From positions 62,001 through 126,000 of the forward strand of contig NZ_CP019067.1 of NCBI RefSeq assembly GCF_001989615.1: a DNA stretch of 64,000 nucleotides. The letters are read 5' to 3'. Shown one piece after another: positions 17,208 to 25,645 of this stretch. Made by a program: the position numbers and the translations under genes. Under the pieces are notes generated by a model. The model ran no database searches. It saw only the letters and a program-made list of their open reading frames with translations, and had not been told where the DNA came from. Each line of letters begins with the position of its first letter. Position 1 is the stretch's first letter. The stretch comes from Halorientalis sp. IM1011. Lineage in GTDB: Archaea; Halobacteriota; Halobacteria; Halobacteriales; Haloarculaceae.

Positions 17208-18644
17208 CTACATGTAGCCGAGGTCTTCGAGGCGCTGTTCGGTCGCGCCCGACACGTCCACTTCGCCCGCGGACTCCCTGACACTGGCGTCGGTTAGTTC
17301 GGCGAAGGCTTCGCGTACCTTCGGGGCAGATTCGCCGCGCATGACGCGACTCACCTGTGCGTCGTACACGTCGACGACGGATTCGTAGTCGTCGCGCCAG
17401 GTAATCTGCTTCTCGACGCGGTCGCCACGGTCGGCGTACAGCGCCCGATAGTCGCCGTTGTAGAGCCAGAGGTCGTCGACGAACTTGCTGGCGCGTTCCT
17501 CCATGGGTTCTTCGAGGCCGTGGGAGGAGGCCAATACGGGGCCCTCGGTGACGTACTCGTCGGTCTCCCAGTCGCCGTCGAGGGCGGCGCGCACGACGTG
17601 TGGCGTGTCCGTCAGCGACACCGGTTCGTCGTGGGTCGCTCCCGACTCCTGTCCGGGGAACTTCACGAGCAACGGAACGTGCAACTGGAGTTCGTGGATG
17701 CCAGCCCCGTGGCCCGTAATGATCGCGTCTGGGCGGATTTCCGAGTGTTCACCGAATCCTTCGCCGTGGTCGGCGGTCACGATCAACAGCGTGTCGTCCC
17801 ACTCGCCGCGGGACTTGAGCGCGTCGACGAGGCGACCGATCTCGTGGTCGATCTGCGCGATGGCGCCGTCGTACAGGGCCTCGAAGCCACGCATCTGCCA
17901 GACTGGCTTCTCGCCGGCGTTGAACGACCAGACCTGGTCGCCACAGTCGTCTTGCAGTTTCCGGGCGGTCCCGTCGTCCCATTCGTCGAACTGGGCCTCG
18001 GGTTCGTACGGCAGGTGGGCGTCCATGTAGTTGATACAGGCGGCCCACCCGTCGGTTCGGTCGTCGACCCAGTCGGTGAACAGGTCGGTGTAGACCTCCG
18101 CTGGCGTTCCCGTGGTGTGACCATCTGGCAACAGCTGTGGGAAGTCCCACGCCGCTTTGATGTACAGTCCGTTCATGGCGGACTTGATCGGGTAGTCGTG
18201 AGAGAGACACCGCTTGAGATACTTTACGTACTCACCCTGCCCCTCCGAGAGTGCGAAGTTACCTGGGTCGAGTCCCTCCTGAAAGAGGACGTTCTGCTGG
18301 CCGTGGATGTCGTCGAACGGGTCCTCCAGCCCGACACCCATGTCCGTAATCCACATGTTCTCCGAGAACACGCCGGTACGATGGGGAATCTCGTCCCAGA
18401 ACGTCTGCCCCGTGAACCGGTGGTGGGCCCTGCGGATGCCGTGTTCCTCGACGTGGAGGCCGGTGAAGATCGAGGTGTGGCTGGGTAAGCTCCAGGTCCC
18501 CGGCGACCGGGCCTGCGTGTAGACCGTCGCCTCGTCGGCGAGGGCGTCCATGTTCGGGGTCGTCTCGTTGTGGTGGCCCAGCAGGCTACAATTGCGCGCA
18601 CGGACACTGTCCATCACTACCAGAAGTACGTTCGTATCAGTCAT
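17208..18644 (-). CDS. AlkP-superfamily 'sulfatase-like' enzyme 4
   Basis: 478 residues. Metal Asp12 (VLLVVMDSVRARNCSLLG), nucleophile region TWSLPSHTSIFTG with Ser52 at the Cys/formylglycine position, INYMDAHLPYEP, and the metal motif VTADHGEGFGEHSE. Ser at this position is used by some bacterial sulfatases that need a maturase, but also by phospho-transferases, so the reaction is open. It ends in RLEDLGYM. The ATG at 18644 is chosen over TTG 18653. Only 10 bases separate it from the short GT2 gene, so they share a transcript. Confidence 0.85.
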   Translation of the reverse strand: MTDTNVLLVVMDSVRARNCSLLGHHNETTPNMDALADEATVYTQARSPGTWSLPSHTSIFTGLHVEEHGIRRAHHRFTGQTFWDEIPHRTGVFSENMWITDMGVGLEDPFDDIHGQQNVLFQEGLDPGNFALSEGQGEYVKYLKRCLSHDYPIKSAMNGLYIKAAWDFPQLLPDGHTTGTPAEVYTDLFTDWVDDRTDGWAACINYMDAHLPYEPEAQFDEWDDGTARKLQDDCGDQVWSFNAGEKPVWQMRGFEALYDGAIAQIDHEIGRLVDALKSRGEWDDTLLIVTADHGEGFGEHSEIRPDAIITGHGAGIHELQLHVPLLVKFPGQESGATHDEPVSLTDTPHVVRAALDGDWETDEYVTEGPVLASSHGLEEPMEERASKFVDDLWLYNGDYRALYADRGDRVEKQITWRDDYESVVDVYDAQVSRVMRGESAPKVREAFAELTDASVRESAGEVDVSGATEQRLEDLGYM

Positions 18645-18654
18645 ACTCACCAAC

Positions 18655-19185
18655 TCAGGTAACCGTTCGTGTCAGGATCTTCGGGGCCGACCGTGGGTAC
18701 TTCGCGGCGATGTAGGCGGTCCGCCAGATGCGATCCCAGGTGGTGACCGACCGCTCGTGTGGGGCGTGTTCGACCTCGTCCGGGTCGATATGGTCGACGC
18801 CGTCTCCCCGGTGGACGAACTTCAGGGCGAACTCCGTGTCCCCCATGTGGGATTTCAGAAACTCGTCGAACCCACCGAACCGCTCCCAGTCCGCCCGGTG
18901 AAACGCCATCACCCGCCCGGCCACGAGCCCGTAGTCCCAGTCTGGATGGCCGACCAGCGTGCCGCGCTCGATCCGGTCGGCTAAATCCCAGAAGAACGAC
19001 TCGGTGAACGAGATGTCGTCGTCCAGTATGAGGATCCGATCGTGTTCGGCACGCCCGACGCCGAGGTTACGCGCCTCGTTGAGCGTCCCCTCCCGAACGA
19101 CCTGCGTGTCCACCCCCTCCGGCACGCTCTCCAGCGTGAGAACGTCCTCCTTGATGCTCGGGATGACTACCGAGACGTCGGTCAT
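18655..19185 (-). CDS. Short family 2 glycosyltransferase
   Basis: 176 residues with a GT-A core only: VSVVIPSIKEDVLTLESV, GTLNEARNLGVGRAEHDRIL, the DxD-type ILDDDISF (about 53-60), then FGGFDEFLKSHMGDTEFALK near the acceptor side. Most GT2 enzymes are 250-350 residues. It lacks membrane helices, so it may be a minimal transferase or need a partner. It has its own TATA at 19211-19217 and is followed 10 bases later by AlkP-like gene 4. It probably adds one sugar of the N-glycan; the sugar is unknown. Confidence 0.82.
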   Translation of the reverse strand: MTDVSVVIPSIKEDVLTLESVPEGVDTQVVREGTLNEARNLGVGRAEHDRILILDDDISFTESFFWDLADRIERGTLVGHPDWDYGLVAGRVMAFHRADWERFGGFDEFLKSHMGDTEFALKFVHRGDGVDHIDPDEVEHAPHERSVTTWDRIWRTAYIAAKYPRSAPKILTRTVT

Positions 19186-19210
19186 TCACCCGAGGTTCGT
19201 CCGGGACGGG

Positions 19211-19217
19211 TTATAAA
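19211..19217 (-). promoter_or_regulatory. TATA box of the short GT2 gene
   Basis: TTTATAA on the minus strand, 26-32 bases before ATG 19185. It predicts an mRNA with a very short or no leader and a new transcript for the GT2 and AlkP-like 4 pair. Confidence 0.65.
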
Positions 19218-19238
19218 TGTGACTGTACCACACCCGTC

Positions 19239-20426
19239 TCAGTCCCGACCGACGAACGCGCCGGTGTGGCTGAACTCGTCGTAGTACCGTTCGATCCCCT
19301 CCCGTAATCGCGTTCGGAAGGCTGACACGTCGAACTGGGCGGCACGCTCCCGTGGATCCGCGGTGATTCCGTCGCGTTCGAATAGTCCTATCGCCTCTTC
19401 GATCCCCTCGGCCGACCCATCGTGCCTGTAGCCGTTCTCCCCCTCATCCACGAACAGGGCGGGGAACCCCTCGTCCCGGGTCAGCACCGCCTTCCCGCTG
19501 GCGTTGGCCTCGATGGGAACGATCCCGAAGTCCTCGTCACGGCCGTTGAACACCAGCGCGCGACAGGTCGCGAGCAGATCGTACTTCTCGTCCTCGTCGA
19601 CGAACCCGCGATAATCGATGGTATCGGCGCGGCGAATCCGGTCCATCACGTCCTCGCTCACGTCGCCGCGGCCGCCGGCCAGCACGAGTCGATGGTCGCT
19701 CCCCGCGAAGGCCTCGACGACCGCGGGGACCCCTTTCTCCTCGTCGAGGCGGCCGAGATGCAAATAAAAGCCTTCGTCGCCGTGATTTTCGTACGCCGAG
19801 AGGTCGACCGGCGGATACAGCACCTCGGCGTCCCGGTCGTAGAACTTCCGGATGCGGCGGGCGACGATCGGACTGTTGGCGAAGTAGCCGTCGACGCGGA
19901 GGTCGACGGTGGCGTCGCGCATCCGCAGGTATCGCACCAGCGGGCGGGCGAGTTGCCCGACGAGTGAGTCCTTTCGGTCGTGATAGAGGTCGTAGAACCA
20001 CCGCGGCGGCGAGTGACAGTAGTTCAGGTGGAGGGTATCGTCGGGCGTGATGACTGCCCGCGTCGTCGCGCCGGAAGTCACGAGGACGTCCGGGTCGCCG
20101 TACTCCCGCCAGTCCACGTCCTCCCAGAGAGCGTACTCGAAGACGCGGCCGGCCTGCGACTGGAGGCGGCGGAGCGGGGCCGGCGAGAGGTCCCGCGTCA
20201 CGTCCACGAACTGCACGTCGCCGTAGGGGTTCGGGTCGTCGGGGTCGGGCTCGCCGAGCGTGTAGACCCGATCACAGTCGAGCGCCTGAGCGAGGTGAGT
20301 GACGAGATACTCGGCACCGCCCCAGGCGTTGATCCCCCAGTGTGCGACCGCCACGTCGAGGTCCGCGAGGCTCGTGGCCGCTCCCTCACTCGCCCCGGTG
20401 TCACCGTCCGTCGCCCCGTCGGTCAT
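19239..20426 (-). CDS. Family 4 glycosyltransferase
   Basis: 395 residues with the GT-B fold. N-terminal acceptor domain has VAVAHWGINAWGGAEYLVTH (GGAE motif). The C-terminal donor domain has FYLHLGRLDEEKGVPAVVEA and the E-x7-E motif EDFGIVPIEANASGKAVL. A low-complexity acidic leader of ~20 residues precedes it. It transfers a sugar from a nucleotide donor, probably to the dolichol-linked glycan given its neighbours; the specific sugar is unknown. A TATA-like GCTTAAGC at about 20450-20457 lies at leaderless distance. Confidence 0.9.
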   Translation of the reverse strand: MTDGATDGDTGASEGAATSLADLDVAVAHWGINAWGGAEYLVTHLAQALDCDRVYTLGEPDPDDPNPYGDVQFVDVTRDLSPAPLRRLQSQAGRVFEYALWEDVDWREYGDPDVLVTSGATTRAVITPDDTLHLNYCHSPPRWFYDLYHDRKDSLVGQLARPLVRYLRMRDATVDLRVDGYFANSPIVARRIRKFYDRDAEVLYPPVDLSAYENHGDEGFYLHLGRLDEEKGVPAVVEAFAGSDHRLVLAGGRGDVSEDVMDRIRRADTIDYRGFVDEDEKYDLLATCRALVFNGRDEDFGIVPIEANASGKAVLTRDEGFPALFVDEGENGYRHDGSAEGIEEAIGLFERDGITADPRERAAQFDVSAFRTRLREGIERYYDEFSHTGAFVGRD

Positions 20427-20501
20427 TGTCGGACCGAGCGACGGCGCGCGCTTAAGCGTACCGACGGCGGTTCGAGTTCGTATCGGGGGCTGACCGAAGA
20501 C

Positions 20502-21422
20502 TCACCGCCACTTCGTCGCGCCGTAGAGGTAGCCCAGTCCGACCGCTGCGGTGAACACGAACAGCATCACGAACTGCAGGGCCCTCTCGCGGGAGGGATC
20601 GGTGAGGAGCCCCTTCGCCCGGTCGGGGACGAACTCGCCGAGCAGTTGCCCGAGGAAGTCGTACTCCTCGCCCGTGGATTCGGGAACCAGCACTTCCATC
20701 CCGCGTTTGGAGTAGCCCTGCCAGAACGCGCGATCGAGCAACCATTTCGGATCGGTCCGGTACTCGAATACTTTGTGCGCGACGCGTGCGTCAGGATTGT
20801 AGTAGACGCCGGCATCGTGAGTCTCACGGAGGCGGGCACAGAGTTCGGTCTCCCCGCCCTGGAGGTTCTCGTCGCCCTTTCGGCCGCCGATGTCGGTGTC
20901 GAACCCGTCGAGGTCGAGGAACACGTCGCGGCGAAAGGAGATGTTCGAGCCGAAGGTGTTGCGGACCTCGCCGGGGCCGTCGGCGAACCCGCGCTGGGTG
21001 ACGCCGACGAGGAAGTAGAACTCCGCGGGGAGGAAGGCGGGGCGACCGGCGACCCACTCTGGGGTCATCTTGCCGCCGGCCGCGAGGGCATCTCTGTACT
21101 CGTAGGCCTCGACGAGCTGTGAAACCCAGTCCTCGTCGGCGACGGCGTCGTCGTCGATGAACGCGACCACGTCGCCGGTGGCGACCTCGGCTCCGTTGTT
21201 TCGGCTCTCCAGCAGACCGACGTTCTCGTCGTTGCAGTGGGTTCGCACGTCCTCGCGGTCGCCGAAGTCGGCCTGGAACTGTTCGTAGACGGTCTCGGAG
21301 CCGTCGCTGACCAGTACCAGTTCCGTGTCGTCGTGTGTCTGGTCGAGGACGCTGTGGGCGGCCTCGGTGAAGGCATCGTACCGATCGAGCGTGTGGGTGC
21401 AGAGGACGACCGAGACCCGCAT
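20502..21422 (-). CDS. aglG: AglG-like family 2 glycosyltransferase
   Basis: 306 residues. VSVVLCTHTLDRYDAFTEAA, VLVSDGSETVYEQF, FIDDDAVADEDWVSQ (DDD donor/metal motif), EVRNTFGSNISFRRD, then GGETELCARLRE. One C-terminal membrane helix (about 283-301) anchors it. The order and the start are those of the Haloferax AglG group (glucuronosyltransferase on dolichyl-glucose). The exact sugar is inferred from that resemblance. It leads the minus-strand glycan group and faces away from the pilin-like gene spacer. Confidence 0.8.
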   Translation of the reverse strand: MRVSVVLCTHTLDRYDAFTEAAHSVLDQTHDDTELVLVSDGSETVYEQFQADFGDREDVRTHCNDENVGLLESRNNGAEVATGDVVAFIDDDAVADEDWVSQLVEAYEYRDALAAGGKMTPEWVAGRPAFLPAEFYFLVGVTQRGFADGPGEVRNTFGSNISFRRDVFLDLDGFDTDIGGRKGDENLQGGETELCARLRETHDAGVYYNPDARVAHKVFEYRTDPKWLLDRAFWQGYSKRGMEVLVPESTGEEYDFLGQLLGEFVPDRAKGLLTDPSRERALQFVMLFVFTAAVGLGYLYGATKWR

Positions 21423-21457
21423 ACCGACGGCTCCTCACCCGTTCGGCAAAGGGGTTT

Positions 21458-21925
21458 CTATCCGGATCCGGATTCGGCCGGCCAGCGATCCAGCACCTTG
21501 GTCCCGTTCCCGCCGGTGTAGACGATCTGGACCTGTGTCCCGGTCGTGATCGGCTTGCCGAACCGTCCGCTCCCCGTCAACTGGACCGTCGACCCCTCCG
21601 AGACTCCCTCCGACTCACTAACGTTTGCCAGCATCGCCCAGGTGCGGTTGGTCTCCCCGCTGACGACCGCCAGTTCTCCGGCCGGGATCGAACTGCCCTT
21701 CGAGAACGTCACGATCAGTACCGAGTCGTCGGAGAAGTGCTGGAACGTGAAGTTCGCACGCGTGCCGTTGGCCGCGTCGTCCGCGGGGGCATAGAGGACA
21801 CCCAGTCCGAGTCCGGCCGCGAGCACCACGGCCATGGCGATCAGCGATCCGGCGGCGACGCTGTCCGTCACCGTGATGGCGCGTTCGTCGTCCCGGACCG
21901 TCCGGCGTGAGTTCTCGCGGGGCAT
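21458..21925 (-). CDS. Type IV pilin-like secreted protein
   Basis: 155 residues. A charged N-terminus (RRTVRDDERAITVTDS) is followed by one hydrophobic helix (about 25-46) and a beta-rich soluble domain with several N-x-S/T sequons (NGT, NFT, NRT, NVS, NGT). This is the layout of archaeal pilin/archaellin-like proteins cleaved before a hydrophobic stretch, but the cleavage motif is weak, so the class is tentative. It is a good candidate substrate for AglB, whose gene begins 223 bases away on the other strand. Confidence 0.55.
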   Translation of the reverse strand: MPRENSRRTVRDDERAITVTDSVAAGSLIAMAVVLAAGLGLGVLYAPADDAANGTRANFTFQHFSDDSVLIVTFSKGSSIPAGELAVVSGETNRTWAMLANVSESEGVSEGSTVQLTGSGRFGKPITTGTQVQIVYTGGNGTKVLDRWPAESGSG

Positions 21926-22148
21926 CGTCGTCAGTCAGGCGCGCCGGGCGTGACACGCCAGGAGTTCCGGATGCTTCGGCGTGGCCACACCTGAGTGTTG
22001 TGTCGGTGTCGGCGTTCGATACGAACACCGTAAGTCCGGTAAGACGGCTACAGCAGGTCCCTGGGCGCGGTATCCGAACCGAGGGACAGCGGGCGAGAAG
22101 AAGACGATTTGACAAAGCTTATCCCCGCGTTCGTTTTTACCCCGGGCA

Positions 22149-25100
22149 ATGAGTCAACGCCGGGGGTATTTCGAGGACTACGAGTTCGGCAACGTCCTCG
22201 GAGACATCCAGGAGTGGTATCACATCCCGACTCTGGTCGCGTTGCTCGGGTTCATGCTGTGGACCCGGGTGCAAAACTGGAGCAACTTCGTCAGGGACGG
22301 AGACGTGTTCTTCTCCGGGAACGACGCGTGGTATCACTACCGACAGACCCAGTACGTCGTCGACCAGTGGCCACAGACCATGCCGTTCGACCCGTGGACC
22401 TACTTCCCGTACGGGACCGCCTCGGGACAGTTCGGGACGCTGTTCGACCAGGTGGTCGCGACGATAGCACTGATCGTCGGCCTCGGGAACCCGAGCGATC
22501 AGACGGTCGCGATGACACTGCTGGTCGCGCCAGCCGTGTTCGGGATGCTCGTGGCCATTCCGGTCTACTTCGCCGGCAAGCGACTCGGCGGCCGCTTCGG
22601 CGGTATCGTCGGCGTGTTGGTGCTGGCGCTCTCCTCCGGGAGTTTCCTCAGCCGCAGTCTCGTCGGCTTTTCGGACCACCACGTGGCCGAGGTCCTGCTC
22701 CAGATGACTGCCGTGCTGGCGATCATGGTCGCGGTCTCGGTCGCCGAGGAGGAGATGCCCGTCTGGGAACTCGTGGTCAACCGCGAGTGGGACGCGCTTC
22801 GACGGCCCGCTGGCTGGGCGACGCTGGCCGGCGTCGCCACCGCGCTCTATATCTGGGTGTGGCCGCCCGCAGTCCTGCTGGTCGGCATCTTCGGTATCTT
22901 CCTCGTCGTCCAGCTGAACGTCGACTATCTCCGCGGCCGCAGTCCGGAACACGTCGCGTTCGTCGGTGCAATCGCGCTCGTCGTCACGGGAGTGCTCTCG
23001 TTCGTCCCGCTGAGTACGCTCGAAGTGACGGCCGTCGACTTCTCGTTCATCCAGCCGTTGCTCGCCTTCGCCGTGGCCGCCGGGGCCGTGTTCATGGCCT
23101 GGCTGGCACGGAAGATCGACGACGCCGACGTCACCAAGTGGGCCTACCCGGCGACCGTGTTCGGTACCATCGCGGCAGTGACAGTGCTGGCGGCTGTGGT
23201 CGTGCCCGACGTGTTCGGCTACGTCGTCAAGAACACCGACCGGTTCATCGGGCTGGGCGGTGGAGCCCAGGCGGGGACCATCGGCGAGGCACAGCAACTT
23301 CCGCTCGGGGACCTGCTCCCGCGGCTGTTCGGGAGCTACGGTCTCGCCTGGTTCGGCGCCTTCGCAGGCCTGGTCGCAATTCTGGTCGGCCAGGTTCGCG
23401 GCACGGAGCGGAGAGCCGAGACGGTCTTCGTGACCATCTGGACGGTGATGATGTTGCTGGCGACGTTGACCCAGGTCCGCTTTGGCTACTACCTCACGCT
23501 GCCCATCGCGGTGCTGAACGCCTACATCATCGCGTTGATCGCCAAGTACGTCTCACCGAGTGAGTCCCTGGAGGAGATCGAGACGTTCCAGGTGCTGACG
23601 ATTCTGGCTGTGCTGATCCTCGTGGTCGCACCGATGGCCGTCCCGCTGTCCAGCGGGTCGAGCACTGCCGTCGAGGCCGGAAGTCGGGCCGCCCCGAGTC
23701 CCGGTGTGGTCGGCTGGACGGACAGTCTCGACTGGATGGAGAACAACACGCCTGTCCCGGGGACCTACGGTGGCGCGAACAACTCGATGGAGTTCACGGA
23801 GACCACACCCAGACAGGACGACTACGACTATCCCGACGGGGCGTACGGTGTGCTGTCCTGGTGGGACTACGGGCACTGGATCACACAGCGTGGCGAGCGC
23901 ATCCCGACCGCCAACCCGTTCCAGCAGGGCGCGACGGAAGCGGCGGACTTCCTGCTCGCACCCAACGAGGAGCAGGCCGGTGACGTGCTGGCGAACGTCA
24001 GCGAGGACGACGCCGAAACGCGGTACGTCATGGTCGACTGGAAGATGGTCAACACGTACTCGCGGCTCTCGCGCGGGAAGTTCTTCGCGCCGACCATCTT
24101 CAACGAGAGTACGTCGACCAGCGATTACTACAGCCCAGTGTACGATCTCAGCGGCGGGCAGGCCCGGATGGGGTACAACCTCAAGAGCCAGCGCTACTAC
24201 GAGAGCATGGTCAACCGCCTGTGGCACTTCCACGGCAGCGGCCAGCAGCCCCAGCCGGTCGTCATGAACTACGACACGAGACAGGCACAGGGTGGAGAGG
24301 TGAAGGTCCTGCCGGGCGGCGATCAGCGGGTCTACCGGATGTTCAGATCGATGCAGGAGGCACGTGACTTCGCCGAGGAGGACGGCACCGCCCAGGTCGG
24401 AGGCGTCGGCCCGAACCCGCCGGAAGCCGTCGAGGCGCTGAGCCACTACCGGCTGGTTCACTCCTCGAACACGTCGGCGCTCCAGCGCGGTAGTCCGTAC
24501 GTCCGTGGGTTCCAGCGCCAGAGTCAGGTCCTGCGCGGCGGACAGAACTCGACGGCATCCCTCGGGCAGCTACAGCGTGTCCTGTTCGGGTCGAGTCCGT
24601 CGATCCCGCCGTGGACGAAGGTGTTCGAGCGGGTCGAGGGTGCGACCATCGAAGGGACCGGCCCGGAGAACCGGACGGTGATGGCGTCGGTGCCGATGCG
24701 TCAGGAAGCCACGAACACGACGTTCCGGTACACCCAGCGCGTCGAGACCGGACCGGACGGTGAGTTCGAGATGACCGTGCCGTACTCGACCACCGGCTAC
24801 GACAACTGGGGGACCGAGGAGGGCTACACCGACGTGGCCGTCGAGGCCGCCGGCCCCTACGAGATCAGCACGAACATCTACCAGAACCTGAGTAGCGGCG
24901 AAGGCTATCTGTACAACACCACGGCACACGTGAGCGAGGGGAAGGTCATCGGTGAGGACGACTCGCCCGTGCAGGTCGAACTGACCCGAACCGAGATCGC
25001 ACCACCCCAGCAACCCGAGGGCAACGAATCGACTGGGAACGAGACGACAGACGACGGGTCGAGTGACGGGTCGACCGACGACAGCACGAACAGCACCGAC

Positions 25101-25181
25101 TCGAACACGTCGGCCGACGGAACGAGCGACCAGCCGTTCCTCGCCGAACCCGCAGGCGGCGCTGGCGTCGTCGCGCCCTGA
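22149..25181 (+). CDS. aglB: Oligosaccharyltransferase AglB
   Basis: Archaeal STT3 that transfers the dolichol-linked glycan to Asn in N-x-S/T on the outer face of the membrane. 1010 residues. An N-terminal multi-helix domain (about 25-505) has FSGNDAWYHYRQTQYVV with the catalytic Asp, and FSDHHVAEVL. The catalytic motif WWDYG is at 571-575 with GHWITQRGERIPTANPFQQG after it. The C-terminal extracellular part ends in a Ser/Thr/Asp-rich tail with four sequons (Asn959, 964, 981, 986), then a Gly/Ala tail. Single gene, promoter probably near GCTTATC at 22116. The neighbouring GTs and aglJ complete the pathway. Confidence 0.96.
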   Translation: MSQRRGYFEDYEFGNVLGDIQEWYHIPTLVALLGFMLWTRVQNWSNFVRDGDVFFSGNDAWYHYRQTQYVVDQWPQTMPFDPWTYFPYGTASGQFGTLFDQVVATIALIVGLGNPSDQTVAMTLLVAPAVFGMLVAIPVYFAGKRLGGRFGGIVGVLVLALSSGSFLSRSLVGFSDHHVAEVLLQMTAVLAIMVAVSVAEEEMPVWELVVNREWDALRRPAGWATLAGVATALYIWVWPPAVLLVGIFGIFLVVQLNVDYLRGRSPEHVAFVGAIALVVTGVLSFVPLSTLEVTAVDFSFIQPLLAFAVAAGAVFMAWLARKIDDADVTKWAYPATVFGTIAAVTVLAAVVVPDVFGYVVKNTDRFIGLGGGAQAGTIGEAQQLPLGDLLPRLFGSYGLAWFGAFAGLVAILVGQVRGTERRAETVFVTIWTVMMLLATLTQVRFGYYLTLPIAVLNAYIIALIAKYVSPSESLEEIETFQVLTILAVLILVVAPMAVPLSSGSSTAVEAGSRAAPSPGVVGWTDSLDWMENNTPVPGTYGGANNSMEFTETTPRQDDYDYPDGAYGVLSWWDYGHWITQRGERIPTANPFQQGATEAADFLLAPNEEQAGDVLANVSEDDAETRYVMVDWKMVNTYSRLSRGKFFAPTIFNESTSTSDYYSPVYDLSGGQARMGYNLKSQRYYESMVNRLWHFHGSGQQPQPVVMNYDTRQAQGGEVKVLPGGDQRVYRMFRSMQEARDFAEEDGTAQVGGVGPNPPEAVEALSHYRLVHSSNTSALQRGSPYVRGFQRQSQVLRGGQNSTASLGQLQRVLFGSSPSIPPWTKVFERVEGATIEGTGPENRTVMASVPMRQEATNTTFRYTQRVETGPDGEFEMTVPYSTTGYDNWGTEEGYTDVAVEAAGPYEISTNIYQNLSSGEGYLYNTTAHVSEGKVIGEDDSPVQVELTRTEIAPPQQPEGNESTGNETTDDGSSDGSTDDSTNSTDSNTSADGTSDQPFLAEPAGGAGVVAP

Positions 25182-25236
25182 GAACTACGGGTTTCCTTTT
25201 CGGTTCGGCAGTGTCCGACCGTCGACTTCTCGTCCC

Positions 25237-25479
25237 TTACTCCCAGTGTTCGCGATCGGTAGGCTCATCGCTCCCGAGTCCCGTGTCGACCCAGGCGGCC
25301 GCCACGAGCGCCACGAGGACGACGACGCCGACGTGGTGAATCGGGACGCCGCCAGTGAGCGCCGAGACCTGCGCGACCATTGGGCCGAACTCGAGCGTCG
25401 GAAAGGCCATGATCGGCATCATACCGGCCACTGCGAGTCCGACGACGAAGACCGCGATGTCGCGTCCGTTCGCTGGCAT
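25237..25479 (-). CDS. Small two-helix membrane protein
   Basis: 80 residues. MPANGRDIAVFVVGLAVAGM starts helix 1, a second helix is HHVGVVVLVALVAAAWVD, and the tail ends DREHWE. Unknown function. A TTTATT box at 25504-25509 lies 25-30 bases upstream, so ATG 25479 is a leaderless start. Convergent with aglB. Confidence 0.7.
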   Translation of the reverse strand: MPANGRDIAVFVVGLAVAGMMPIMAFPTLEFGPMVAQVSALTGGVPIHHVGVVVLVALVAAAWVDTGLGSDEPTDREHWE

Positions 25480-25503
25480 ACCATCTACTCTCCGATACTC
25501 ACG

Positions 25504-25509
25504 AATAAA
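25504..25509 (-). promoter_or_regulatory. TATA box of the 80-residue membrane gene
   Basis: TTTATT on the minus strand, 25-30 bases from ATG 25479. It settles the start and rejects the longer in-frame extension. Confidence 0.6.
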
Positions 25510-25645
25510 TCCACGCCACCAGTTACGAAATTTGAAAACCAGGTAGGCCAGCGGCGAAATCCGGCGACGCGGGAACGGCCGGGGAGGCTCTGGGAGGGGG
25601 CCCAAGCCGGGTCGTTTTTGTCACTGGGGCCGGACGGCACGCACG

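Noticed and set aside
11908-18644. Defence or restriction island in the glycan region
   Set aside because: The gene families are glycosyltransferases, AlkP-fold enzymes and a flippase; no nuclease, methylase or toxin is present.
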